This document shows, piece after piece, positions 1 to 7,311 of a stretch of DNA of 12,615 nt. Numbering within the stretch: position 1 is the first letter of the stretch; the number at the start of each line of letters is the position of its first letter. This DNA comes from CAYQPF01 sp964419225. GTDB taxonomy: Bacteria; Cloacimonadota; Cloacimonadia; Cloacimonadales; CAYQPF01. Position numbers and translations under genes: made by a program. The stretch is from positions 1-12,615 of the forward strand of contig CAYQPF010000150.1 of assembly GCA_964419225.1 (NCBI GenBank). The letters run 5' to 3'. The notes under the pieces are model-generated. The model was not told where the DNA came from. It saw nothing but the letters and a program-made list of their open reading frames with translations, and searched no databases.

Positions 1-714
1 TATATTGTAAAAACGAAAAGTAACCGCACTGTTCAAATCTAAGTCATCACCTACCTGATATCCAGCATTTGATTCGGCAGTAATGTTCCTTTGCACATTT
101 ACATCATTGTTATTTCTAATATCATTTAAGCCACCGCTGTGATCGCCATGTGGATGTGTTTCAATCATATAGGTGATTGTTTCAACGCCTTCACTCAGAA
201 TATAATTCAGCATCATTGGCTTGTTTTCCTCAGGTCCGTTTTGATTATTGCTGTTTCGCGTTCCATAACCTCCATCAACCACAATATTTTGATTTTCTGG
301 TGTTCTGATAAAAATCCCATCTCCCTGACCAACATCAACTACATCCAACCTAAGAAAACTTGTGTCAGGATCTGTAATGGTAAGAATAAAAGTTGTATCC
401 TGGATAAAGGTAGAATTCTTTAAGCTTAGAGTAATTCTGTATTGAGAATTATCTTTAACCGGGATTTTACAGATCAAAGTGTCATCTAAAGTGCCGGTAG
501 TCCAGCCTTCATATTTTTCAGAGGGATTTGACATATTGTAGTATTTAATTTTTGCAGTAATATTTGTTTTATTAAGTACTGCTGTCATTGTGTTTTTTTG
601 CCAGCTCATTTGTCTAATTAAGGATGTTTTAATCAACTCTGGTTTGGTGATGCTGGTATTGCTTCCACAGGATAGCAAAAAGAGGGAAAATAATACTACT
701 ATAATATTTCTCAA
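1..714 (-). CDS. Lipoprotein with ComEC-like metallo-beta-lactamase domain (3' end beyond window)
   Basis: The frame is open from a TTG at 714 to the left edge (238 codons, no stop). TTG is chosen because GGAG lies 8 bases upstream and it gives a classic lipoprotein signal: a short basic start (MRN), a hydrophobic run, then LLSC with Cys16 as the lipidation site. Residues about 19-118 look like an unassigned beta-rich spacer. From about 120 the protein matches the soluble domain of the ComEC/Rec2 family: VVDVGQGDGIFIRT (125-138), VVDGG, then THPHGDHSGG (186-195) with the HxHxDH metal-binding motif. The family hydrolyses phosphoesters, and in ComEC this domain is linked to DNA uptake. No ComEC membrane competence domain is visible here, so this is a stand-alone, probably periplasmic or surface-anchored hydrolase of unknown substrate. 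It lies 39 bp downstream of recF on the same strand and is probably co-transcribed with it. Confidence 0.88.
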   Translation of the reverse strand, partial: MRNIIVVLFSLFLLSCGSNTSITKPELIKTSLIRQMSWQKNTMTAVLNKTNITAKIKYYNMSNPSEKYEGWTTGTLDDTLICKIPVKDNSQYRITLSLKNSTFIQDTTFILTITDPDTSFLRLDVVDVGQGDGIFIRTPENQNIVVDGGYGTRNSNNQNGPEENKPMMLNYILSEGVETITYMIETHPHGDHSGGLNDIRNNNDVNVQRNITAESNAGYQVGDDLDLNSAVTFRFYNI

Positions 715-753
715 AACCTTTACTCCACTACTATTAGAAAATACTGAACCAAA

Positions 754-1824
754 TTATTTAAAAACCTTTTCTAAGTCAACCATATCTAATGCCAAATTGC
801 CATAAAGTTCCTGATGTGGTGTTGCTATGAATGTTTGATGGTTCTGTGATATGGTTCTGATAATTTGTTTGGTTCTTCCCGAATCCAAATCAGACAAGAC
901 ATCATCGAATATTAATATAGGTTGTAAGTGAATCCTTTCTCTTAATATTTTTGACTGAGCAAACCGGGAGGAAATGATAAAGGATCTTTTCTGTCCCTGT
1001 GAACCATAAACCTTCAACCCTGCACCATTCAGAAAGAACTGATAATCGTCAAGATGAGGCCCGAATAATGTCCTTTGATTCTGAAATTCCTGCTTTTCTA
1101 TCTGCTTGAAATATTCTGTAATCTCTTCTGTTTTTTGTAAAACACTGCCCTGTGTTTGTTTATATTTAACCAGGACCTTTTCCCGGCCTTCTGAGATTAT
1201 TTCATAATAAAAAATCAATTCCTGATTGAAAAGAGCTAAATAATTGTTGCGAAATATTAAGATTTCTTCAATTAAAGTACTTAACTGTTTGTCCCATATC
1301 GGTTTTGTTTTCAAGTCTTTTTGAGTTTTTAAGAGGGAATTTCTCTGAAGCAAGACAACGTAATACTTTTTAAGAAGTTCCAAATAACCCGGATATATTT
1401 GGGAGATAGCCTGATCGAAGAAATTCCGTCTGAGTTTGGGAGATTCATTGATAATATTTATATCATCCAGGGAAAAGTAAATAAGTTTGAGATAATGATG
1501 TAGTTCGCTGATTCTGGCAATTCTTTTCCCATTGATTAAAATGTCCTTTTTGCCGTCTCTTTGCACATTGAATTCCAGATCATATGTCAAAGAATTGATC
1601 TCAATCTGTGCCTTAATCTGAAAAAAGGCTTTCGTAAAATTGATCAGAGCAATATCTGTATTCACTCTGAAAGATTTTCCGAAAGCCAAAATATACAATG
1701 CCTCCAACAGATTCGTCTTTCCTAAACCATTCTTCCCGAAGATCAAAGCTCCGGATGGTTCAAAAAAAAAATCTATTGTCTCATAATTACGAAAATTATT
1801 TAAGCTGATTTTTTTAATTATCAA
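754..1824 (-). CDS. recF: DNA replication and repair protein RecF
   Basis: RecF is an SMC-like ATPase that helps load RecA at gapped or stalled replication DNA together with RecO and RecR. The 356-residue protein has normal family length and all hallmarks: N-terminal LNNFRNY (8-14), Walker A GKNGLGKT (30-37) followed by NLLEA, the LRRNFFD motif (131-137), GPHLDD (255-260), the ABC-type signature GSQGQKRSF (274-282), and Walker B ILIFDDVLSDLD (303-314). The start is TTG and overlaps the dnaN stop by four bases (TTGA), the usual sign of translational coupling. No ATG gives a better N-terminus. It sits between dnaN and the MBL lipoprotein on the minus strand, presumably in one transcript. Nothing is missing from the catalytic core. 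Confidence 0.97.
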   Translation of the reverse strand: MIIKKISLNNFRNYETIDFFFEPSGALIFGKNGLGKTNLLEALYILAFGKSFRVNTDIALINFTKAFFQIKAQIEINSLTYDLEFNVQRDGKKDILINGKRIARISELHHYLKLIYFSLDDINIINESPKLRRNFFDQAISQIYPGYLELLKKYYVVLLQRNSLLKTQKDLKTKPIWDKQLSTLIEEILIFRNNYLALFNQELIFYYEIISEGREKVLVKYKQTQGSVLQKTEEITEYFKQIEKQEFQNQRTLFGPHLDDYQFFLNGAGLKVYGSQGQKRSFIISSRFAQSKILRERIHLQPILIFDDVLSDLDSGRTKQIIRTISQNHQTFIATPHQELYGNLALDMVDLEKVFK

Positions 1825-2942
1825 TTACTTAACCGTAAAGGCATTAATAAAAATCTGGACAAATAGTTTTCATTAACTACAGAATTGAAGAATAATACTG
1901 GTCCTTTGGGATCTCCGATAGCCATGATCACTCTTTCTGATTCCAGTGCACTTAGAATAGAGTTTAAGAATCTGAAGTTGAAGGCAATACCTATCGGCTC
2001 ACCTGCATATTCCAGTTCTGTAATCTCTTCCTGAGCATCGCCGACTTCTCTGTTCAAAGAACTGACAATCATGCTTTTCTGGGTGATATCTAATTTGATC
2101 CGGAATGAGTCATCTGTAGCCATCAAAGATACTCTCTTCACAGCATTCTTCAAAATATTCTTATCGATAGCCAGTTTATTGTTGTTTTCAAGTGGGAAAA
2201 CTTTGGTATAATCAGGATATTTACCTTCAATCGTATGAGTAAAGATCAGATAATTATCATAAGCAAACATGACTTTATTATTCTCCAGTAAAACACTGAT
2301 CTTGGGATGATCGGTACTGATGATTTTTTGCAGGAAGGATAAGCTCTTTAATGATAAAACATGTTCGCTTTTCTCAGCCAAAGATGTGGGAAGATTGACT
2401 TTACATTCTGCTATTTTCTTACCGTCTGTCGCTGCCATAATCTGATTCTCAGGAGAGATCATCCAATAAAGTCCGGTGAAAATAGGTCTGTTTTGTTCCA
2501 TTGATACAGCAAAATCAGTAGTAGAAATCATTTTAGATAATAATAAAGCATCAATCTCCACAGCATTTTCCAGTTTTTTCTCGGGTACTAACGGGAATTG
2601 GGAATCATCAGTGGTTAATAAACTAAAAGATGATTTCAAACATACTATACGCAGCATGTTCTCATCTTTGTATATGTTTACCAGAGCATCGGGTAAGGAA
2701 TTCAGAATCTCGGTAAAACTCTTGGCTGATACTGTTACTCTTCCGCTTTCAATGACATTGGCACCAAAATCAACGACAACCGTTAATTCCAGATCTGTAG
2801 CAGAAAATTTTACGGTATTATTAACTTCATCTGCTTCAATCAAATAATTAGTCAGAATCGCCATCGCATTTTTGCCTGGTACAATATTATACAAATGCTG
2901 TATATTGCTTACAATATCTTTCTTTTCAATTGAAAATCTCAT
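1821..2942 (-). CDS. dnaN: DNA polymerase III beta subunit (sliding clamp)
   Basis: This is the ring-shaped processivity clamp, which tethers DNA polymerase III and many repair enzymes to DNA. At 373 residues it has normal length for three clamp domains. Visible markers are FSATDLELTV (46-55) in domain 1, the FTGLYWM and MAATDGKKIAEC stretch in domain 2, and the C-terminal LSRFLLMPLRLSN, close to the canonical MPMRL ending that borders the peptide-binding pocket. The ATG start has an AGAGG ribosome site 5 bases upstream. The stop TGA is immediately followed by TAA and overlaps the recF start. In many bacteria the order is dnaA-dnaN-recF; here the gene upstream of dnaN is an exported surface protein and no dnaA is seen within the window. 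Confidence 0.97.
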   Translation of the reverse strand: MRFSIEKKDIVSNIQHLYNIVPGKNAMAILTNYLIEADEVNNTVKFSATDLELTVVVDFGANVIESGRVTVSAKSFTEILNSLPDALVNIYKDENMLRIVCLKSSFSLLTTDDSQFPLVPEKKLENAVEIDALLLSKMISTTDFAVSMEQNRPIFTGLYWMISPENQIMAATDGKKIAECKVNLPTSLAEKSEHVLSLKSLSFLQKIISTDHPKISVLLENNKVMFAYDNYLIFTHTIEGKYPDYTKVFPLENNNKLAIDKNILKNAVKRVSLMATDDSFRIKLDITQKSMIVSSLNREVGDAQEEITELEYAGEPIGIAFNFRFLNSILSALESERVIMAIGDPKGPVLFFNSVVNENYLSRFLLMPLRLSN

Positions 2943-2975
2943 CTTTACCTCTTATATTTAGAACTTTTTTTTCAA

Positions 2976-3002
2976 ACATTACGATTCCCTTTAATTTGTC
3001 AA
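2976..3002 (-). promoter_or_regulatory. Possible promoter of dnaN-recF operon
   Basis: A perfect TTGACA lies on the minus strand at 2997-3002, in the 90-bp gap before dnaN. The best -10 candidate is TAATGT at 2976-2981 with a short 15-base spacer, which matches the consensus poorly. The -35 is convincing; the -10 is not. Confidence 0.35.
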
Positions 3003-3032
3003 ATAATTCTTGGATGGTGTGGGGAAATAGCA

Positions 3033-4397
3033 TCATTTCTCATTAATTAACAGCATCTTCTTTTGCACAACTTTTTTATCAGATGTCAGACAATAAAGAT
3101 AAATCCCACTTCTGACAGTTTTGTTGTTATTATCCTTACCATTCCACACTAATTCATGCTTACCTGCTGTATTAGAACCCTGATAAAGGGATTTCACTTT
3201 TTGTCCTTTCATATTGTAGATCTCCAAATTGACATTGGAATCTTTGTTCTGGGAATAGCCTATAATCGGCAAATGTGACTTATCCTGAGAATAAGTATAA
3301 TTCAATTGTACATTATTGTTAACTTCCGGAGCAAAACTTACATGAAAATTCCTTGTTCCTGAATTATTCAATAAACCACTATTTGTAGAGCTTCCTTGTT
3401 CATCTATAATAGAATAGTCGGTATGTACTATTAGTTTTGAAGTATTATCATAAGCGAAATTGAAGGCGATTTCCTGTCCAAGATCTTCCTTTTTGAAATA
3501 TGCATTGATTTCAGTGATTGATCCTTCTACGACTGAAGCTCCTTTACAAACTCCATTAACGAAGACAGCTGCTTCCCCAGGGAGATTACCAGGATCGAAT
3601 TCAACATAGATTGGTGTATAGTTTGCTTCAGGTTCAAAAGTGAATATTTTTGGTTCAGGTCTTTTGTAATATTCCTCAGGTTTAGTGTTTTGCCATTTAA
3701 AACTTACATCCTTAGACGGTACGATTGAAACCATATCTCCATAGTTAAAAGCAATTTTAGCACTTTTTTTAGTCTTTGTAAAAAGCCAGGGTTCGTCAGG
3801 GTTATTGGTTCTGTGCATGGACCAGTATTCTGTTTTAATCTCAAATATCTGATCATGGATTTGGGCCGGAATTGCATTAAAGGGTTGGACAGATTCGGAC
3901 AGAAAATATCCCAACCAGTTTTCCTGGTTAGCAAATAAATTCAAAATCGTGTTTGGATTCAAGGTAGTGCCGGTGTTTACTAATGTTGCCGGCTTGACCA
4001 TATTAATTTTGTATCCTTTTGAAGAGATAACACAGGGGATAAGACCTTCCCAAAGATTTGCTGAAAAAAGAAAGGAAGAATTCAAATAATTGGCATCGGT
4101 TAAGGTTATTCCATTCGGACAGATAGATTGTAAAACCCTGTTTAGTTCCTCTTCTGTATCTTCCTCAATATCTTGTTTTCTGTCCAATACCGGGAAAGAA
4201 ACTCAATTATAGCCTTTATGCAGTTCCTTTTGAAATATGGATTTACTCAGGGCAAGTCTGTCTAGCATAATATTATCTGAATTGGGTTTTCTATCCGTTT
4301 CAGATTGAGTATTTAAAGCAACAACATTAGAAATGCAAAAAAGAGTTAAGCTAATTATTTGGATTACTATATAAATCAGAAAAAAATGTTTTCTCAT
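3033..4397 (-). pseudogene. Secreted Cloacimonadota-type protein with FlgD-like C-terminal domain, interrupted by in-frame TGA
   Basis: One frame of 455 codons is split by a single TGA at 4203-4205. The first part (from ATG at 4397, GAGG ribosome site) encodes a signal peptide: MRKH, then a long hydrophobic stretch ending near NVVA. The second part is open to TGA at 3033. Reading through the stop gives KGYN-stop-VSFPVLD. In the Cloacimonadota secreted proteins I recall, the motif is GWNWVSFP, so a TGG to TGA change is the simplest explanation. Further on come NWLGYFL, WSMHR and FNYGDMVSI, then a C-terminal FlgD-Ig/sorting-type domain (LEIYNMKGQKVKSLY, GKHELVWNGKD, SGIYLY). The full product would be 454 residues, exported and surface-bound or released; its ligand is unknown. 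The internal TTG at 4187 has no ribosome site, so independent translation of the second part is doubtful. Sequencing error or stop-codon readthrough remain possible. Confidence 0.8.
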
Positions 4398-4438
4398 AAC
4401 TCCCTCAATTTTTTTAACTCACACTTGTAATAGGTATC

Positions 4439-4501
4439 TGTGGAAAAAACTCAACCCCCTAACCCCTCTCTTGTTAAGCTGTTGATTATACACAAATATT
4501 T
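4439..4501 (+). repeat. Left copy of inverted repeat
   Basis: Begins TGTGGAAAAAACTC, has a C-rich core (CCCCCTAACCCCTCTCTTG), then AAGCTGTTGATTATACACA and ATATTT. It aligns over nearly its whole length to the reverse complement of 6388-6449, with a few substitutions and small gaps. It starts 42 bp upstream of the ATG of the interrupted exported-protein gene. Confidence 0.85.
4486..4494 (+). promoter_or_regulatory. dnaA box: DnaA-box-like 9-mer (TTATACACA)
   Basis: A perfect match to the bacterial DnaA-box consensus TTATNCACA, at the inner end of the left repeat. The outer end of the same repeat (4439-4447, minus strand) reads TTTTCCACA, one mismatch from consensus, so the repeat is bounded by opposed boxes. 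Confidence 0.4.
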
Positions 4502-4817
4502 TCAGAAATTAGAATTAACTCAATAAACTTCTGATTCTAAGAAAATGTCAATTAGAAAAAGACCATTATTTGCATTGTGAATGCCAAGGACATATGTTTT
4601 TCATTATTTTGTGGTTTTTGCCAAGACAAACCCTTACTCTGAGATAATATGACAAAGACGAGTCTTTAAGAGAAAATTATATATTTTTTACTTTATTATT
4701 TTAAAACCAATTTGAAATTAACTAACTAAGAGCACAAGTAGTATCGATTATTTTTCCCAAACCTTAGACTTATAGATTTTCTGGCGATTAATCTGTTCTC
4801 CAAACCTAGTTCCTTTT
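4502..4817. other. Non-coding interior of the decayed element
   Basis: AT-rich DNA between the left repeat and the stop codon of the transposase pseudogene. I see no open frame, RNA gene or clear hairpin. It may be the decayed 3' end of the insertion sequence. Confidence 0.5.
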
Positions 4818-6203
4818 CTATGCTTTTTTATAAATCAACATTGTTGCTATCTTGTTAAAGCCATGACTAATATAGATATATCCAGGCTCTCCATCGTGTT
4901 TTCTTCCTAAACATCCACCTAATTTCGCTAATATACGGATATAATTTCTGGAAGTAATCAAGTCTTTTATCTTGGAAACTCTCCAAATCATTTTGAGCTC
5001 TTCATCAGTGAAGATTGTTCGGAGGTCTTAATTCGGATCTGTCCGTTTCTTCTGCATCGTGTACATAATCCTCCATGAACAAATGATTTTAACTGACAAG
5101 TATGCTAAGTAGGCATGTGGGGTTCTGAAATGATGGTCTTCAACTTTTCCAACAGACTTAAGAGATTTAAAAAGATTTCAATTTGCCCCCAGGATTAAAA
5201 ATAATTAATGATTTCACGTACATGTTCATTTGTTTCAATCGGTAAAGTAGTAAGCAACATCCACTCAATTCTGTCATATTCAGGGATATTGTCATTAATT
5301 TCCATCATTAACGCAACATTAATCTCGATTCATTCCTTATACTTAATATTTTTTGGAGGTTTTATCTTTACTTTTTCATATCTAACTTCAGCAATAGAAT
5401 CCTTGGCTACTCTTTTGTGACAAGCAGGTATTGAAATTGGGAAACTAAATTTGAGCTTACTTGATAACAAATTATCCCACAAAAGTTTGACTGAATCATC
5501 ATCAGTCAGAGTTCTTCTATTTTGGCAGGCACGAGCAATTAATTTCGCTTTTGAGTCTTCGTTACAAGCTTCCATAAACAGCTCAAAAATATCAGATTCT
5601 CTATCACCGATACTAACAAAACGTTTGTGGGTATATATTTTAGTCAGATTATTAACATGTTTGTAACTTGTTATCCATCTGTAGCTTTCTTTTTCTTCAA
5701 TCGAAAGACTCTTCCTTCTGGCATTTTTTTCATTCTTAGTTAGCTTCTCATCATCAATTTTCCGCGTCCAAATATTGTTTTGAGACACTCGCAACAGCAA
5801 ATTATCTGGAGTAAGAAGCAAAGTTGGATGATTAAAAACCTTTTGAATTTTAAGTTTTAAGACATCCCAGGCACTTAGAAATGTTTTTGTTTGTTAAATC
5901 TATGCTTGTGGTATTCTGAACAGCTAAATTAGTATCAACAGATTCAATTTCATTTATTCTTTCTACAGTTTGAGTAAGATGTGCTTCTAAAAATTTCTGA
6001 TAAGTTACCTTAAGATTATTGAAGCATCTATAAGTAGCCGTAGTTTCCGTAAAATTTGCAAAAGCATGTGGGATACTTGAATTAATATTGTTATAAGTAC
6101 TGTTATGTATTTTTATGCTTCTGGCATTAAATCTAGAATCACCCAATTCGAGATTCTGGAATTCATACACACTCCAGTTATCACACATAATAATTTTCTC
6201 CAC
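4818..6203 (-). pseudogene. IS4-family (Tn5/IS50-like) transposase, multiply disrupted
   Basis: Three frames joined end to end give a nearly complete DDE transposase. Part A (6203-5850; the likely start is ATG at 6188 with GGAG 9 bases upstream) has LGDSRFNARS, SIPHAF, ATYRCFNN, FLEAHLTQT and VQNTTSID. The catalytic Asp expected in this last motif (QDTT) is Asn, from AAT for GAT at 5913-5915. Part B (about 5850-5174) has SIGDRESDIFELF with the second Asp, then RIEWMLLTTLPIET. Part C has FKSLKSVGKVEDHHFRTP, WRIMYTMQKK and ILAKLGGCLGRKHDGEPG, ending in TAG at 4818-4820. Lesions are a frameshift near 5850, a one-base loss in the T run at 5169-5173, TGA at 5330-5332, TAA at 5195-5197 and TAA at 5028-5030. 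The catalytic Glu survives in QIEIF. The enzyme is certainly inactive as sequenced. Confidence 0.93.
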
Positions 6204-6387
6204 TGTTATAAAAAAGTATTGATATTAAAAATATTAAGAGTATAATTTGACAAGTAAAATTAAAAATAATAATATAAATAATATTGCATTTAAATATAAT
6301 AATTAGTGTTATTTTTATATTAATTAGGTATTTTTATTCTTTGCACATGATTGTGTTTTTGAATATGTTGTATTTTAGTTAAATTAG
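6204..6387. other. Extremely AT-rich stretch
   Basis: Lies upstream of the transposase pseudogene and next to the right repeat. The 60 bases 6241-6300 contain only five G or C. It holds many TATAAT-like strings, so no single promoter can be named. It is either degenerated insertion-sequence leader DNA or an easily melted region. Confidence 0.6.
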
Positions 6388-6392
6388 AAATA

Positions 6393-6401
6393 TGTGAATA
6401 A
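6393..6401 (-). promoter_or_regulatory. dnaA box: DnaA-box-like 9-mer (TTATTCACA)
   Basis: A perfect TTATNCACA match at the inner end of the right repeat, next to the very AT-rich stretch 6204-6387. Confidence 0.4.
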
Positions 6402-6440
6402 TCAACAGCTTCGCAAGAGAGGGGCCGGGGGTGAGTTATT

Positions 6441-6449
6441 TTATCCACA
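6441..6449 (+). promoter_or_regulatory. dnaA box: DnaA-box-like 9-mer (TTATCCACA)
   Basis: An exact copy of the strongest bacterial DnaA-box sequence, at the outer end of the right repeat and facing opposite to the box at 6393-6401, with 39 bases between them. Confidence 0.45.
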
Positions 6450-6514
6450 CTTCCTTATTGCTAACTAAAATTGTATTTAATTTACCTAACCTTTTAATCA
6501 ATACAGGTTTTTTG

Positions 6515-6649
6515 CTATTTCAACAGATTCGGTAGGTTTTTAATTACCTCATCTCTTGCTTTATCTATCAGTTTTGCATAGATCTGAGTTGCAGAAAGTT
6601 CCCTATGACCAGGGAGTTTGGAAACAATAACGAGTCTATGGATAAGCAT
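6515..6649 (-). pseudogene. C-terminal fragment of a tyrosine recombinase (phage integrase family)
   Basis: A 44-codon minus-strand frame, ending at TAG 6515-6517, reads VSKLPGHRELSATQIYAKL followed by IDKARDEVIKNLPNLLK. This is the end of the catalytic domain of tyrosine recombinases: the LGH-x-x motif (here LPGHREL) and the nucleophilic Tyr in TQIYAK. Upstream the frame meets TAG at 6652-6654, and the boxes with the first catalytic Arg and the HxxR are not recognisable. Only the tail of the gene remains. It lies outside the inverted repeats and about 470 bp from the 3' end of a tRNA gene, a usual kind of target for such integrases. Confidence 0.8.
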
Positions 6650-6737
6650 CTTCTATGGAGAGTTGTTTATTGACTGTTAATTCTTGTTCATGCTCCCATT
6701 TTGAACGGTGGTTAATTATTATTAAGGAAATCTTTAT

Positions 6738-7067
6738 TTATTCAGTGTCTCCATAGTTGTATACTAAACACATAATTAAGTTAAATACAAGACAAAATAC
6801 GAGAAGCCAGTTGCGACCCTGATTAATATATTTTTCGGTATAGCACATAATCAGAATTAATAGATAAAATCCTTTTAATCTTTGAACGATTTCTTCATTT
6901 TTAGAGAATAGGAGTATTAATGTGATAATAATAATAGTGAATTTTACCAGAACGTACTGCACACTTGGTAAGTCATATATAGGTAAGGAAAAAAGCACTA
7001 TGAGAATTAATTTGTAATAGGTTTCTGCATATCTGGGTAGAATTCTCAACTTTTTAAATATAGTCAT
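6738..7067 (-). CDS. Small hydrophobic membrane protein, unknown function
   Basis: An open frame of 109 codons from ATG at 7067. The frame stays open further upstream but would then run through the tRNA and its terminator, so the internal ATG is preferred. Only a weak AGGA lies just before it. The product has a basic start (MTIFKKLRILPRYAETYYK) and about four hydrophobic stretches: LILIVLFSLPIY, VKFTIIIITLILLF, FYLLILIMCY, and LLVFCLVFNLIMCLVYNY. The charged loop SKNEEIVQRLKG is between the second and third. I do not recognise a family. AT-rich non-coding DNA can mimic such composition, so it may not be a gene. Confidence 0.45.
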   Translation of the reverse strand: MTIFKKLRILPRYAETYYKLILIVLFSLPIYDLPSVQYVLVKFTIIIITLILLFSKNEEIVQRLKGFYLLILIMCYTEKYINQGRNWLLVFCLVFNLIMCLVYNYGDTE

Positions 7068-7077
7068 AATCCTATTT

Positions 7078-7110
7078 AAAAAAAAGCTTGAATAGATTTT
7101 ATTCAAGCTA
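7078..7110 (-). terminator. Rho-independent terminator of tRNA-Lys
   Basis: Read on the minus strand: a perfect 10-bp stem AGCTTGAATA / TATTCAAGCT (7085-7094 with 7100-7109), a 5-base loop, then eight T. It begins 7 bases after the CCA end of the tRNA. Confidence 0.92.
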
Positions 7111-7116
7111 AAAAAA

Positions 7117-7192
<76 letters not shown>

Positions 7193-7202
7193 ACATATAC
7201 AA

Positions 7203-7229
7203 ATTGTGAGAGGACGGGTTTTTTGTCAA
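7203..7229 (-). promoter_or_regulatory. Likely promoter of tRNA-Lys
   Basis: Perfect -35 TTGACA at 7224-7229 and -10-like CACAAT at 7203-7208 with a 15-base spacer, ending 10 bases before the tRNA 5' end. The spacing to a start near the mature end fits a stable-RNA promoter. Confidence 0.5.
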
Positions 7230-7264
7230 ACCATTTTTCGTGAATTACTGCTTTTTTTACTTAT

Positions 7265-7292
7265 TTGACATCCGTAGCACTTTTATTACAAT
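7265..7292 (+). promoter_or_regulatory. Promoter of the M48 protease gene
   Basis: TTGACA (7265-7270), a 16-base spacer, then TACAAT (7287-7292): eleven of twelve consensus bases for a sigma-70-type promoter. Transcription would start near 7299, leaving a short leader holding the GGAGGT ribosome site (7303-7308). It is divergent from the tRNA-Lys promoter. Confidence 0.75.
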
Positions 7293-7311
7293 GGCACCAT
7301 ATGGAGGTACT

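Larger units (their letters stand above)
4439..6449. mobile_element. Decayed IS4/Tn5-type element bracketed by 62-bp inverted repeats
   Basis: Inverted copies of a roughly 62-bp sequence lie at 4439-4501 and 6388-6449, about 2.0 kb end to end. They enclose an IS4-family transposase pseudogene. The repeats start 317 bp from the end of the transposase pseudogene and 184 bp from its start. I find no matching direct duplication outside the repeats (the left flank ends GGTATC, the right flank begins CTTCC). It is therefore unproven that the repeats are the true ends of the element; they could be a separate dispersed repeat that happens to flank it. Confidence 0.5.
6388..6449 (-). repeat. Right copy of inverted repeat
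   Basis: Read on the minus strand it begins TGTGGATAAAATAACTC, has the core CCCCCGGCCCCTCTCTTG, then AAGCTGTTGATTATTCACA and TATTTC. It is the inverted partner of 4439-4501. The main differences are CGGCC for CTAACC in the core, a few extra bases near the outer end, and one base fewer in the inner tail. Confidence 0.85.

Noticed and set aside
139..805. Plus-strand open frames (94 and 71 codons) opposite the lipoprotein gene and the end of recF
   Set aside because: Products look random, and the minus strand carries clear MBL and RecF motifs.
2476..2847. A 123-codon plus-strand frame inside dnaN
   Set aside because: Antisense shadow of dnaN; composition follows the dnaN codons and no family is recognisable.
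3704..3934. A 76-codon minus-strand frame in another phase of the exported-protein gene
   Set aside because: Overlaps a frame with recognisable family motifs; no ribosome site or motif of its own.
4203..5332. UGA decoded as Trp or selenocysteine, since TGA interrupts both the exported protein and the transposase
   Set aside because: The transposase also has two TAA stops and two frameshifts. TGA ends dnaN and the exported gene normally, and intact genes use TGG. I saw no clear selenocysteine hairpin after 4203, though I could not fold it.
5208..5666. Two plus-strand frames in the transposase region
   Set aside because: Antisense to well-matched transposase segments.
4430..6460. Target-site duplication around the inverted repeats
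   Set aside because: The nine bases on each side do not match, so insertion by these repeats is not demonstrated.
6650..6737. Short minus-strand frame upstream of the integrase tail (WEHEQELTVNKQLSIEDA)
   Set aside because: Too short and too far from any recombinase motif to assign; it could be noise.
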